DNA from: Chitinophagaceae bacterium
GTDB lineage: Bacteria; Bacteroidota; Bacteroidia; Chitinophagales; Chitinophagaceae
Reading direction: 5' to 3'
Assembly: GCA_016720775.1 (NCBI GenBank)
Contig: JADKJX010000001.1
Coordinates: 868,001 to 932,000 of the forward strand
Length of the DNA: 64,000 bases
Positions 35,784 through 45,486 of the stretch are shown in pieces. The notes beneath the pieces were generated by a model. The model ran no database searches, had not been told where the DNA came from, and saw nothing but the letters and a program-made list of their open reading frames with translations. The position numbers and the translations under genes are program-made. Within the stretch, counting starts at the first letter, position 1; each line of letters begins with the position of its first letter.

Positions 35784-36887
35784 ATGGCAAAAATTACATT
35801 TTCAAACCGCAATAATGACTTTTATCAGAGCTTAAAATTAGCTGTTGAGGAATATTTTTCTGCAAACAAGATCGGTAAAACGGGCGATTGGCGGTTATTC
35901 AGTAAAACAATAATACTCGTAACAAGTGCCATTGCCATATACGGGATATTGATGCTGGTGCCAATTAGTTCCTGGATGGCATTGCTGCTATGCATGGTGC
36001 TGGGATTTGCGCTGGCATCGATCGGTTTTAGTGTGATGCATGATGCAAACCACGGAAGCTACTCAACCCGGCCATTGCTTAATGATTTCCTGGGTCTTAG
36101 TTTAAATGCCATGGGAGCCAGCTCTTATTTCTGGAAACAAAAACATAACATCATTCATCATACCTATACAAACGTAGACGGCATTGATGATGATATTGCC
36201 AAGAGCCCGATCATTCGCCAGTGTGAATCGCAGAAATGGGTGCCTGCACATAAAGTTCAGCACCTGTATCTTCTTCCCATCTATTCCCTGTCAACCATCT
36301 TCTGGATTTTCATCATGGATTTTAAAAAATATTTCTCTCATAAGATCTATACAACGGATGCCTGGAAGATGTCTGCAAAAAACCATATCATTTTTTGGGT
36401 AACAAAGATATCATACCTGGCTTTTTATATTGTGCTGCCTGTATATGTTTGGGGATTTTTACCATGGCTGGCGGGTTTCCTGGTGCTCAATGCAGTGATG
36501 GGGTTAACACTTTCCATTGTATTCCAGTTGGCACATGTGGTGGAGAATACCGAGTTTGAACATGTACCATTGGACGAAACAAAACACATTGAAACCGCCT
36601 GGGCCGAACACCAGGTGAAGACCACCGCAAATTTTGCCATGGGCAGTAAAGTAATCTCCTGGTTTGTTGGCGGGTTGAATTTCCAGATCGAACACCATCT
36701 TTTCCCCAAAGTAAGTCACATCCATTATCCTGCCATCAGCAAGATCGTAATGCAAAAATGCAGGGAATTTAATTTGCCTTATAACAAATACGATACATTA
36801 AGTGAGGCCGTTGCCTCTCATTTCAGGATGATGAAATTCCTCGGCAAAAAACCGGAAGCAGAACTGCAGCAGGTTAAGGCGGCTTAA
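35784..36887 (+). CDS. fatty acid (acyl-CoA) desaturase
   Basis: 367 residues. A di-iron membrane desaturase with the three histidine boxes: HDANH (86-90), HNIIHH (121-126) and QIEHH near the C-terminus (NFQIEHHLFPKVSHIHYP). Four hydrophobic helices lie around residues 42-85 and 200-245. The Q-x-x-HH third box places it with front-end/linoleoyl-CoA-type desaturases. Probably adjusts membrane lipid unsaturation. The upstream gap holds the tandem TTTTGCCG/TTTTTGCCG but no consensus promoter. Convergent with gldB, three bases between stops. Confidence 0.93.
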   Translation: MAKITFSNRNNDFYQSLKLAVEEYFSANKIGKTGDWRLFSKTIILVTSAIAIYGILMLVPISSWMALLLCMVLGFALASIGFSVMHDANHGSYSTRPLLNDFLGLSLNAMGASSYFWKQKHNIIHHTYTNVDGIDDDIAKSPIIRQCESQKWVPAHKVQHLYLLPIYSLSTIFWIFIMDFKKYFSHKIYTTDAWKMSAKNHIIFWVTKISYLAFYIVLPVYVWGFLPWLAGFLVLNAVMGLTLSIVFQLAHVVENTEFEHVPLDETKHIETAWAEHQVKTTANFAMGSKVISWFVGGLNFQIEHHLFPKVSHIHYPAISKIVMQKCREFNLPYNKYDTLSEAVASHFRMMKFLGKKPEAELQQVKAA

Positions 36888-36890
36888 TGA

Positions 36891-37904
36891 TCAGGGCTTG
36901 TATTTCGCCTGTTGAAAAATTGTTTCTGCATCGGTTGTCATCAGTTTCTGCAAACTGTAGTCAGAATTCTTTTTCATGAATTTCTTTACGATCTGCCAGC
37001 CGGCAAAGCTGCCGATATTGCCCGGCGAGGCTTCTCCCAGTTCCTGTGTCTTCGGACTTTCGCCAATGTAATTTTTGATGATGTTGTTATCGATCGTCTG
37101 CAGAAAATTATTCTGTACAAAAAGATCCCAAACAGCCGCTTCGTGTTCATACACTGCTTTCAGTTGTTCCTTTGTATAACCGATCAGTTTGTACTCCTCT
37201 GTGTTTGGCAACAGTTTACTCAATAAGAAAAGACGTTTTCCCTGTTGCACCATCTGCTCAACAAGCGGCCTGTCTTCCTGTTTCTCAGGATACAGATCCT
37301 GCAGCAGGAGTTTCATGCAGTCAACGGCAATATAATCCGGGGTAAAGCGCCTGCTCACATAATCAGGATATGTTTCCCGAACAAGCGCCGATCTGTACAG
37401 GGAGAAATCTTTTCCAAGATGCAGGTGAAGCCCCACGCAGATCATATCCTCTGCTGCTGCAACCCCGATTCCATTCATCGGGCCGATAAAAGTGACGATC
37501 TTTTTTGGAGGCGTATAGTTGGGGAAATAGTATTTTAAGTATTGCAGGCCCGATTTTATTTCCTTTTCATAAGGAGCAAAATCTTTAAACACAGCTTCAC
37601 TGCTGTCGTAAATACCCCGGTAGGAATTTACAAATCCAAGCACATAAGCAGAAACCGAATCGGCCGGCCATTTCGGATCAGCTCCCAAAACCGTGTAAAT
37701 AAAATTTTCACCAAAAGCGGGATACCTGGCCTGTAACAGATCCAGTTGCAAAGTAAAATTCAGCGTGTCTAAACCGAACAGGTCTCTTTCAAACCGCTGG
37801 GTGCTGATAGCAAGTTTGATATTGGAAACATCCGGTTTTTTTTCGGCATTGTTGCAGGAAGCAACGATCACGGAAAGACAGAACAGTGCAACAATTATTC
37901 TCAT
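36891..37904 (-). CDS. gldB: gliding motility lipoprotein GldB
   Basis: 337 residues. The lipobox VASC in MRIIVALFCLSVIVASCNN gives a lipidated Cys17. Family sequence is clear: RFERDLFGLD, LLQARYPAFGENFIY, FVNSYRGIYDS, YYFPNYTPPKKIVTFIGPMN and DLYPEKQEDRPLVEQMVQQG. In Flavobacterium GldB is needed for gliding; many non-gliding Bacteroidota keep it. The mechanism is unknown. It is divergent from nadE, a pairing seen elsewhere in the phylum. No gldC follows. It complements the gldKLMN cluster 15 kb away. Confidence 0.93.
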   Translation of the reverse strand: MRIIVALFCLSVIVASCNNAEKKPDVSNIKLAISTQRFERDLFGLDTLNFTLQLDLLQARYPAFGENFIYTVLGADPKWPADSVSAYVLGFVNSYRGIYDSSEAVFKDFAPYEKEIKSGLQYLKYYFPNYTPPKKIVTFIGPMNGIGVAAAEDMICVGLHLHLGKDFSLYRSALVRETYPDYVSRRFTPDYIAVDCMKLLLQDLYPEKQEDRPLVEQMVQQGKRLFLLSKLLPNTEEYKLIGYTKEQLKAVYEHEAAVWDLFVQNNFLQTIDNNIIKNYIGESPKTQELGEASPGNIGSFAGWQIVKKFMKKNSDYSLQKLMTTDAETIFQQAKYKP

Positions 37905-37982
37905 TTACTTAAATTAACTTTACAAAGTAAAAGAATCATTTCTTAATAAAACATAAATATCCGCTGGCTTGCGGAGCAGGGC

Positions 37983-39665
37983 ATGAAAATCTTCTTAGCA
38001 CAGCAAAACTATCACATCGGCAATTTCGAAAGCAATACACAAAAGATCATCTGTGCCATTGATGAAGCAAAAAAGCAGGGTGGCGACCTGATCGTATTCA
38101 GTGAGCTGAGTGTTTGTGGTTATGCTCCCCGAGATTTTTTGGAGTTTGATGACTTCATTCGTAAAAGTTATGCCGCCATTGATGAGATAAAACAACATGC
38201 CGATACCATTGGCGTACTGGTTGGTTCACCAGACCGAAATCCAATAAAGGAAGGGAAAGATCTTTTTAATGCAGCATTCCTGTTGTATGAAAAGGAAGTG
38301 AAGGGAATTGCTCACAAAACCTGTTTGCCTAATTACGACGTATTTGATGAGTACCGTTATTTCGAACCGGCTTATGAATGGAATGTGATGGAATTTAAAG
38401 GGAGGAAACTGGCGGTAACCATCTGCGAAGACATCTGGAACCTGGGCGATAATCCCATGTACCGCATTTGCCCAATGGATGAAATGATGAAGCAACAGCC
38501 GGATGTGATGATCAATTTATCGGCCTCGCCGTTTGATTATACCCATGATGAAGACAGGAAGGCTACCATCAAATCAAATGTTGTAAAATACAAGTTGCCC
38601 TTGTTTTACTGCAATGCCGTTGGCAGCCAAACTGAAATTGTTTTTGATGGAGCTTCCCTGGTATTTGATGCGGCTGCAAATCTATGTGGCCGGCTTCCAT
38701 CCTTTCAATCATCGTTGCAGTCATTTGTTTTGAATGATGATGGTTCCATTGATGCACCCATCATTGAGCCAGCCTGCACAGTACCCGATAACGAACTTAA
38801 CCCAGCCGTGCTGGAAGAAAACTTAAGCATCGGCATGGTACATGATGCCATTGTGATGGGGATCCGGGATTATTTTTCCAAGATGGGATTTGCCAAAGCG
38901 ATCATTGGCAGCAGCGGCGGTATCGACAGTGCTGTTACTTTAGCACTTGCCTGCACAGCCCTGGGTAAAGAAAATGTACGGGCGGTTTTAATGCCTTCGC
39001 AATATTCAACCGGTCATTCGGTGAATGATGCAGAGCAACTAAGCATTAACCTGGGTAACCCATATGATATCATCCCAATAGAAAATATCTACAACAGTTT
39101 CCTGGAAGAACTAAAACCGGTCTTTAACAACATGCCTTTCAGCATTGCAGAGGAAAATATTCAAAGCCGTACCCGGGGAAATTTATTAATGGCCATTGCG
39201 AATAAGTTTGGTTACATTTTATTGAACACTTCCAACAAAAGCGAATTGGCAACCGGCTATGGAACGCTTTATGGCGATATGGCCGGGGGCCTAGGCGTAT
39301 TGGGTGATTGCTATAAGCTGCAGGTATATGCGCTTGCAAAATATATAAACCGTGATAAGGAAATAATTCCGGTTAATATCATTACCAAAGCGCCCAGTGC
39401 GGAACTAAGGCCCGGGCAAAAAGATTCTGACTCATTGCCTGATTACGCAATACTCGATAAGATACTCTATCAATACATCGAACGGAGGCAGGGGCCGAAA
39501 GAAATAAAATCCCAGGGTTTTGATGCGGCCTTGGTTGACCGGGTTCTGAAAATGGTGAACATCAACGAATACAAACGCAACCAGTTTTGTCCCATCATAC
39601 GCATCTCACCAAAAGCATTTGGCGTGGGAAGAAGGATGCCGATCGTGGGAAAATATCTCAGTTAA
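37983..39665 (+). CDS. nadE: glutamine-dependent NAD+ synthetase
   Basis: 560 residues in two domains. Residues 1-250 are a nitrilase-type glutaminase with the Glu-Lys-Cys triad (Glu41 in FSELSVCGY, Lys112 in AHKTCLPNY, Cys148 in VTICEDIWN) that supplies ammonia. From about 285 is the synthetase with the P-loop SSGGIDSAVTLAL (310-322), SRTRGNLLMAIANK, and TSNKSELATGYGTLYGDMAG. Amidates deamido-NAD to NAD, the last step of the pathway that includes nadC at 33 kb. Confidence 0.97.
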   Translation: MKIFLAQQNYHIGNFESNTQKIICAIDEAKKQGGDLIVFSELSVCGYAPRDFLEFDDFIRKSYAAIDEIKQHADTIGVLVGSPDRNPIKEGKDLFNAAFLLYEKEVKGIAHKTCLPNYDVFDEYRYFEPAYEWNVMEFKGRKLAVTICEDIWNLGDNPMYRICPMDEMMKQQPDVMINLSASPFDYTHDEDRKATIKSNVVKYKLPLFYCNAVGSQTEIVFDGASLVFDAAANLCGRLPSFQSSLQSFVLNDDGSIDAPIIEPACTVPDNELNPAVLEENLSIGMVHDAIVMGIRDYFSKMGFAKAIIGSSGGIDSAVTLALACTALGKENVRAVLMPSQYSTGHSVNDAEQLSINLGNPYDIIPIENIYNSFLEELKPVFNNMPFSIAEENIQSRTRGNLLMAIANKFGYILLNTSNKSELATGYGTLYGDMAGGLGVLGDCYKLQVYALAKYINRDKEIIPVNIITKAPSAELRPGQKDSDSLPDYAILDKILYQYIERRQGPKEIKSQGFDAALVDRVLKMVNINEYKRNQFCPIIRISPKAFGVGRRMPIVGKYLS

Positions 39666-39696
39666 ATTTACCGGCTATTAGATGCTGAAACCTGGA

Positions 39697-41133
39697 TCAG
39701 GAAATTGACGGGTGTTTTAAATGCCAGTTAGTTGCCTGTTGGTATTTGTCTGCTGCATCCAGTACCAGGTCTTCTCTCCAACGTGGTCCAACTATCTGAA
39801 GGCCCAGGGGCATACCATTTTTGCCGAATCCGCAAGGTATACTCATGGCCGGCAATCCAAATCCATTAAAAGGTTCCGTATTAATTCCTTCCAATGCAAA
39901 CGGCCCGTCTTTCATGGCAGCAGCAATGGTTGGTGTGGCAATCGATGTAACCGGCAGCATCAGCACATCGCAACCATTGAACAAAATCCCTGAAATAATT
40001 TTACGCTCATTCTCCATTTTTATTTTTTCAGCAGCATATGCCTCTGCTGTGATCCCTTTCATTTCGTTTTGAATATCTGCTAATGTAACGGGGTTGTATT
40101 TTTCTTTGAATTTTTTAACGAGCGGCTGATGATACGATTCCAATTCGTATTGGAAAACGGCGGGACCTGTTACTTCTGCAGGCAGTTCAACAACCGTTGT
40201 TCTGCAACCTATTGATATAAATACTGCAATGGCTTTTCTGAAGATGTCTTCCGCTTCGGCAGATGCTTTGTATTCTTTTGGAATGCCGATGGTAAATGTT
40301 TTATTTGCTGTAAATGAATTCCGGTAATCCTTTCCTTGTTCATTCATTGCACTGAGAAGAATGGCAGCATCTTCTGCTGAACGGCAGATCGGGCAAACAT
40401 GGTCATAGCTTGCAGATACGGGGATGACCCCCATCATACTTACCAATCCATGGCTTGCTTTAAAACCCGTGATGCCACAACAGGCAGGCGGCAACCTGGA
40501 AGAACCTCCTGTATCAGTGGCAATAGAAGCATAACACATGCCTGCAGCAACCGCAACCGCAGAACCACCTGATGATCCACCGGCAATGTAATCGGTATTC
40601 CATGGGTTATACACCGGTCCGTAAAAGCTGATCAGCGAAGTGGTGCCCAGTGCGAATTCATGCATATTTGTTTTGCCTACACAGATAGCGCCTGCTGCTT
40701 TTAATTTTTTCACCACATCTGCATCTTCAACCGGGATTCGATCTTTAAATACAGCGCTGGCAGCTGTAGTTTTTATTCCGGCGGTATCAATATTGTCTTT
40801 ATAAGAAACGGGAATGCCATGCAAAGGTCCCCGCCACTTTCCTTCTTTGATCTCTTTATCTGCTATGGCTGCTTCTGCCAGGGCGCTTTCGGCGGTTACT
40901 GTAATAAATGCATTCAGCGTCGGGTTAAACCGCTCAATCCTTTCCAGGCAGGCTTTAGTGATTGCTACCGGTGATACTTTCTTCGCTTTGATCAATTCGC
41001 TTAATACGGCAATATTGGAAAAACTATGATCAATTGCAAAATTACCAGATCCACATCGGGGCAAAGTAAATCCTGCAGCCAGTACGGCAGACGTTCTCAG
41101 GAAATATCTCCGGGAATTATTCATGTTGGTCAT
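39697..41133 (-). CDS. amidase signature family protein
   Basis: 478 residues. The Ser-Ser-Lys catalytic set is visible: Lys in GIPVSYKDNIDTAG and the Gly/Ser-rich loop YIAGGSSGGSAVAVAAGMCY with DTGGSSRLPP. It resembles GatA but no gatB/gatC are nearby, so it is a stand-alone amidase; the N-terminus also carries a secretion signal, unlike GatA. That signal (NNSRRYFLRTSAVLAAGFTL) has twin arginines and may end in a lipobox-like PRC. The start could be ATG at 41133 or 41124; an upstream TTG is less likely. Substrate unknown; periplasmic by inference. Confidence 0.9.
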   Translation of the reverse strand: MTNMNNSRRYFLRTSAVLAAGFTLPRCGSGNFAIDHSFSNIAVLSELIKAKKVSPVAITKACLERIERFNPTLNAFITVTAESALAEAAIADKEIKEGKWRGPLHGIPVSYKDNIDTAGIKTTAASAVFKDRIPVEDADVVKKLKAAGAICVGKTNMHEFALGTTSLISFYGPVYNPWNTDYIAGGSSGGSAVAVAAGMCYASIATDTGGSSRLPPACCGITGFKASHGLVSMMGVIPVSASYDHVCPICRSAEDAAILLSAMNEQGKDYRNSFTANKTFTIGIPKEYKASAEAEDIFRKAIAVFISIGCRTTVVELPAEVTGPAVFQYELESYHQPLVKKFKEKYNPVTLADIQNEMKGITAEAYAAEKIKMENERKIISGILFNGCDVLMLPVTSIATPTIAAAMKDGPFALEGINTEPFNGFGLPAMSIPCGFGKNGMPLGLQIVGPRWREDLVLDAADKYQQATNWHLKHPSIS

Positions 41134-41187
41134 CAAAAAGTATTTCTTGATCTCATTATGTCAATTAGAAAATAACCTGACAAGATG

Positions 41188-41520
41188 CTATACTTTTTCC
41201 ACTACCACCGCTGTTCCATAAGCCAGCACTTCAGTAACACCATTCATCACTTCATTGGCATCATAGCGCATGTTAATGATGGCATTGGCGCCCCGTTCAT
41301 TGCCGTGCTGTATCATTAACTGGTAGGCTTCTTCCCGGGTCTTTTCGCATAATTCAGAGTAGATGGAGATCTGTCCGCCAAACAAAGTCTGAAACCCACC
41401 GGCAATATTGCCGAATATGCTCCTGCTTCGGACGGTGATACCCCGTACAAGTCCAAGATGTTTGGTGATGCGGTATCCTTCCAGCATATTTGATGTGGTT
41501 ATTAACTGCTGTTCTATCAT
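41188..41520 (-). CDS. YbjQ family (DUF74) protein
   Basis: 110 residues. Shows the family pattern: TSNMLEGYRITKHLGLVRGI, FGNIAGGFQTLFGGQISIYS, the helix LCEKTREEAYQLMIQHGNER and GANAIINMRYDANEV. YbjQ proteins form pentamers and were once called heavy-metal-binding; the role is unknown. Monocistronic, 55 bases upstream of the amidase on the same strand. Confidence 0.92.
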   Translation of the reverse strand: MIEQQLITTSNMLEGYRITKHLGLVRGITVRSRSIFGNIAGGFQTLFGGQISIYSELCEKTREEAYQLMIQHGNERGANAIINMRYDANEVMNGVTEVLAYGTAVVVEKV

Positions 41521-41654
41521 GATTAAAAGTTTTATGAAAGTTAAGCCATTTTAACAAAGTTTTTCTCCACTCCTCAAAAGGGCAAAATATTAGTTCAGGC
41601 TTAGTTCGTACTTTGCAAGATAATATTTGACAACAGAAATCTAATTGTAAAATT

Positions 41655-42656
41655 ATGGCTCAGACCTCAGAAGACATCCGGTTGCTGAATGAAAAAATAA
41701 ATCATGCCGCCGGGTTTGTTACACGTATCAATGATGAACTAAGTAAAGTGATCGTTGGTCAGCAAGGCATGATCGAACGGTTACTGATCGGCCTGTTAAG
41801 CAATGGCCATGTACTGCTGGAAGGCGTACCCGGACTGGCAAAGACCCTGTCTATTAAATCCCTGGCCCAGTCCATTCATGCAGACTTCAGCCGGATCCAG
41901 TTTACACCAGACCTGTTGCCGGCCGACGTGGTGGGTACCATGATCTACAACCAGGCAAAGAACGAGTTCATGGTTCGTAAAGGCCCGATCTTCTCCAACT
42001 TTATTTTAGCAGATGAAATAAACAGGGCCCCGGCCAAAGTGCAAAGCGCCTTGCTGGAAGCCATGCAGGAGCGACAGGTAACCATTGGTGAAACAACCTA
42101 TAAACTACCCGAACCTTTTCTGGTACTTGCCACACAGAACCCGATCGAACAGGAAGGAACCTATCCACTGCCCGAAGCACAGGTAGACAGGTTCATGTTG
42201 AAGGTTGTGGTGGACTATCCTTCCAAATCAGAAGAACAACTCATCATCCGGCAGAATACGCTGGGGTTAAGTTTTCCTCCAATAAATCCCGTGGCATCCA
42301 CCAGTGAGATACTAATCGCAAAAGAACTGGTTCGCCAGGTTTATTTAGATGAGAAGGTAGAGAGCTACATTCTAGATATTGTATTTGCCACCCGTTTCCC
42401 GGATAAATACAACCTGCCAAAACTTAAACCACTGATCAGCTTTGGTGGATCACCCAGGGCAAGCATCAATCTTGCTTTGGCTGCGAAGGCTTATGCTTTC
42501 TTAAACAGCCGGGCCTATGTTATTCCGGAAGATGTACGGGGAATTTGTAAAGATGTTTTACGTCACCGCATTGGGTTGACCTATGAGGCAGAGGCTGAAA
42601 ATATAAATGTTGAACAGATAATTAATGAGATACTCAGAGTAGTAAACGTTCCTTAA
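41655..42656 (+). CDS. MoxR-family AAA+ ATPase
   Basis: 333 residues. The Walker A is GVPGLAKTLSIKSLA (GxxGxxKT), Walker B is FILADEINRAPAKVQSALLE, and sensor sequence ATQNPIEQEGTYPLPEAQVD is diagnostic of MoxR ATPases. These act as chaperones that activate partner proteins carrying von Willebrand A domains. The DUF58 gene overlaps its stop by one base (TAATG), and the VWA protein is two genes on, so all four genes form one unit. Confidence 0.96.
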   Translation: MAQTSEDIRLLNEKINHAAGFVTRINDELSKVIVGQQGMIERLLIGLLSNGHVLLEGVPGLAKTLSIKSLAQSIHADFSRIQFTPDLLPADVVGTMIYNQAKNEFMVRKGPIFSNFILADEINRAPAKVQSALLEAMQERQVTIGETTYKLPEPFLVLATQNPIEQEGTYPLPEAQVDRFMLKVVVDYPSKSEEQLIIRQNTLGLSFPPINPVASTSEILIAKELVRQVYLDEKVESYILDIVFATRFPDKYNLPKLKPLISFGGSPRASINLALAAKAYAFLNSRAYVIPEDVRGICKDVLRHRIGLTYEAEAENINVEQIINEILRVVNVP

Positions 42657-43525
42657 TGTTGACGACAGAAGAGATAATAAAAAAAGTCCGTGAGCTTGAA
42701 ATTAAAAGCAAGAAGATCACCACGCATTTATTTACGGGTGAGTATCATTCTGCTTTTAAGGGAAAGGGAATGAGCTTTCGGGAAGTGAGGGAATACTATG
42801 CCGGAGACGATGTTCGTTTTATTGACTGGAATGTGAGTGCCCGGCTCAGCCATCCGTTCACCAAGGTTTTTGAAGAAGAGCGTGAACTGACCGTAATGCT
42901 GATGATCGATACCAGTGCCAGTAATCTGTTTGGTACAGTTGCCAAACAAAAAAAAGACCTCATCGTTGAAATGGCCGCTGTACTGGCTTTCAGTGCCATC
43001 AGCAACAAAGATAAAGTAGGATGTATCTTTTTCAGTGATAAGATGGATAAGTATATTGCTCCCAAGAAGGGGAGGCAACATGCGCTGTATATTGTTCGGG
43101 AACTGCTTACCATGGAGGCAACAAAAAAAGGAACCAACCTGGATGCTGCCATTAAATTCTTCAGCCGGTCGGTGAAACAAAGAAGCATTGCATTTATACT
43201 GAGTGATTTTATTGCAACCGGTTATGACGATGACCTGAAAGTGATCGGTAATAAACATGACGTGATTGGCATACGGGTTTATGATAAGATGGATATGCAG
43301 TTGCCGGATGCCGGCCTGTTGCAGGTACAGGATGCAGAAACCGGTAACACAAAATGGATCGACAGCAGCAGCGCCCTGGTCCGTTATAATTACCAGCAGC
43401 ATTTTATGCAGCAAAGTGAAGTAAGCAAGAATTATTTCCGGAAAGCAGGGGCAGAACTGCTGCACGTGCGTACCGACGACGACTATGTAAAAATTCTGCA
43501 GAAATTTTTTATTAAAAGAAGCTGA
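42656..43525 (+). CDS. DUF58 domain-containing protein (VWA-like)
   Basis: 289 residues. The DUF58 core is present: FKGKGMSFREVREYYAGDDV, RFIDWNVSARL, and a VWA-like segment TVMLMIDTSASNLFG whose D-x-S-x-S forms a metal-ion site. There is no signal peptide and no membrane helix, so it is a cytoplasmic or peripheral member. Translation is coupled to the MoxR gene by a one-base overlap. Its usual role is as the client or adaptor of MoxR. Confidence 0.93.
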   Translation: MLTTEEIIKKVRELEIKSKKITTHLFTGEYHSAFKGKGMSFREVREYYAGDDVRFIDWNVSARLSHPFTKVFEEERELTVMLMIDTSASNLFGTVAKQKKDLIVEMAAVLAFSAISNKDKVGCIFFSDKMDKYIAPKKGRQHALYIVRELLTMEATKKGTNLDAAIKFFSRSVKQRSIAFILSDFIATGYDDDLKVIGNKHDVIGIRVYDKMDMQLPDAGLLQVQDAETGNTKWIDSSSALVRYNYQQHFMQQSEVSKNYFRKAGAELLHVRTDDDYVKILQKFFIKRS

Positions 43526-43536
43526 TAAGAAAAAGA

Positions 43537-44475
43537 ATGCTGAAAGGAAAAATAAGAACCCAGATTTTAGCGGCAGGATTAACAGCCTGTTTTTCTTTTT
43601 TAGCAACCGTTTGCTTCAGCCAGTCTGTTCAGACCATCACTGACCGAAAGGATATTCTTATTGGTGAACAGATCAAACTGAAAATAAAAACGATCCTGCC
43701 CCTAGGATTTAATGGGCCGGTAAAATGGATCTCCATACCCGATTCAATTACTCATTTTGAAATTGTTGATGCCGGTAAAACGGATACGGTATCTTATAAA
43801 GATGATACAAAAGCCATCGAACAAACACTTGTATTCACCAGTTTTGATTCGGGCAGGTGGGTTTTTCCATCTTTACCTTTTTCCCTGGCACAGGCACAGC
43901 TTCAGACGGATTCATTTGCGGTGAATGTTTCTTATGCTCCCCCCGACAGTACCAACCAGCTTCGTGATATAAAACCCATCATGAACGTTACAGTTACTGA
44001 TTATACCTTGTATTACATTCTTGGCGGATCGATCCTGTTATTGCTGGTCATCTACTTTCTGTACCGTTACTGGAAAAAGAACAGGAAAGAAAAGCCGGTA
44101 ATTGCCGGCACATCTAAACTTTCGGCATATGATGAGGCTATGAGTGAAATGACCAAACTGAGCCAGTTTGATCTGCAGGATGCAGCAGCAATAAAACAAT
44201 ATCATTCAAAACTGGCGGGGGTATTTAAGCAATACCTGAGCCGGAAACAGCAGAAAAATCTGCTCACTAAAACAACCAGCGATCTTTTAATACGGATGGC
44301 TGAGAGCGGAATGGCTTCAGACAATGTTTCAAACCTGGCAACTGCATTGCGATGCACCGATGCAGTAAAGTTTGCAAAATATTTACCCGGAGTGATCGAA
44401 TCTGAAGACTGCCTGAAAAAAATAAGATCGGCAATTGATCTGATAGAACATCAAACCCCAAACCCCAAACAATAA
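43537..44475 (+). CDS. BatD-like membrane protein of the MoxR locus
   Basis: 312 residues. The signal peptide (about residues 1-28, ending CFSQSVQ) leads into an Ig-like extracytoplasmic domain (about 30-150, with DILIGEQIKLKIKTILPLGF and FDSGRWVFPSLPF). One membrane helix follows at about 157-175 (YYILGGSILLLLVIYFLYRY), then a cytoplasmic helical tail (KQYHSKLAGVFKQYLSRKQQ). The layout and place match BatD/DUF4381-type proteins between DUF58 and VWA genes. It is shorter than classical BatD. Six bases separate it from the VWA gene. Confidence 0.75.
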   Translation: MLKGKIRTQILAAGLTACFSFLATVCFSQSVQTITDRKDILIGEQIKLKIKTILPLGFNGPVKWISIPDSITHFEIVDAGKTDTVSYKDDTKAIEQTLVFTSFDSGRWVFPSLPFSLAQAQLQTDSFAVNVSYAPPDSTNQLRDIKPIMNVTVTDYTLYYILGGSILLLLVIYFLYRYWKKNRKEKPVIAGTSKLSAYDEAMSEMTKLSQFDLQDAAAIKQYHSKLAGVFKQYLSRKQQKNLLTKTTSDLLIRMAESGMASDNVSNLATALRCTDAVKFAKYLPGVIESEDCLKKIRSAIDLIEHQTPNPKQ

Positions 44476-44481
44476 ACCATC

Positions 44482-45483
44482 TTGCTCTTTAACTATTTTA
44501 AAAATATCAGTTTTAGCCTGCCATGGTTTTTTGCATTGCTGCTTGTAGTGCCGCTGCTCATCATTTGGTATGTACGTGTGGGCAATAAGCAGCAAGGTTC
44601 TGTAACGGTTTCTGATACATCGGCCCCGGGGTTGTCTTCCTGGAAAACAAGTTTCCGGCATTTGCCTTTTATGTTCAGGCTACTGACAGTTATTTTCATC
44701 ATTGCCGCATTGGCAAGGCCGCAAACGGTTTATGAAGAACAGAATGTTGAGGGAGAAGGCGTGGACATTGTTTTGTGCATTGATGTGAGCGGAAGCATGA
44801 CGGCGCAGGACCTTACGCCAAACAGGCTGGAAGCAGCAAAAAATGTAGCCATCGATTTTGTAAATAAACGGCTTACCGACCGGATCGGCATTGTGATCTT
44901 TTCCGGCGAGAGTTTTACACAATGCCCCATTACAACCGATCACCGGGTATTGATATCTGCCATTGAAAATATCCGAAACGGATTATTGGAAGACGGTACT
45001 GCCATCGGTTCAGGACTTGGTACCAGTGTTGACCGCCTGCGCAGCAGCAAAACAAAAAGTAAGATCGTTATCCTGCTCACCGACGGAGAAAATAATGGCG
45101 GGTTGATCGACCCGCAAACAGCCAAAGAGATTGCCAAGGCATTCAGCATAAAAGTTTATACCATTGGTGTGGGCACCGATGGCTATGCGCCGCAGCCGGT
45201 GAATACGCCCATGGGAGTTGTGATGCAGCAGGGTAAAGTTTCCATTGATGAGAAATTACTGAAAGAGATCGCTGGGGAAACCGGCGGCAAATACTTCCGG
45301 GCAAAGGATAATGATGGACTTGCAGGCATATACAACGAGATAGATAACCTGGAAAAATCAAAAGTTGAGATCACCAGCCGTACCCGGTACACCGAAAAAT
45401 TCTTTCCTTTTGTGATCGCTGCACTAGGCTTTCTTTTCCTGGAGATGATACTGCGTTTTACAATTTTCAGGAAATTCCCATAA
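44482..45483 (+). CDS. von Willebrand factor A domain membrane protein (BatA-like)
   Basis: 333 residues. Membrane helices lie near residues 10-30 and 62-78 (PFMFRLLTVIFIIAALA) and at the C-terminus (FFPFVIAALGFLFLEMILRF), flanking a VWA domain. The metal-ion site is VLCIDVSGSMTAQDL (DxSxS), with TDGENNGGLI contributing further. This is the BatA layout. BatB, BatC and a full BatD do not follow; the operon ends in a palindromic element before rsgA. The start is TTG at 44482, six bases after the previous stop; no ATG fits. Confidence 0.9.
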   Translation: MLFNYFKNISFSLPWFFALLLVVPLLIIWYVRVGNKQQGSVTVSDTSAPGLSSWKTSFRHLPFMFRLLTVIFIIAALARPQTVYEEQNVEGEGVDIVLCIDVSGSMTAQDLTPNRLEAAKNVAIDFVNKRLTDRIGIVIFSGESFTQCPITTDHRVLISAIENIRNGLLEDGTAIGSGLGTSVDRLRSSKTKSKIVILLTDGENNGGLIDPQTAKEIAKAFSIKVYTIGVGTDGYAPQPVNTPMGVVMQQGKVSIDEKLLKEIAGETGGKYFRAKDNDGLAGIYNEIDNLEKSKVEITSRTRYTEKFFPFVIAALGFLFLEMILRFTIFRKFP

Positions 45484-45486
45484 CAA

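Noticed and set aside
39697..41133. Calling the amidase GatA
   Set aside because: It carries a secretion-type N-terminus and has no gatB/gatC nearby.
42728..43606. Long open frame antisense to the DUF58 gene (292 codons)
   Set aside because: Entirely opposite a conserved, translationally coupled operon; composition is that of a shadow frame.
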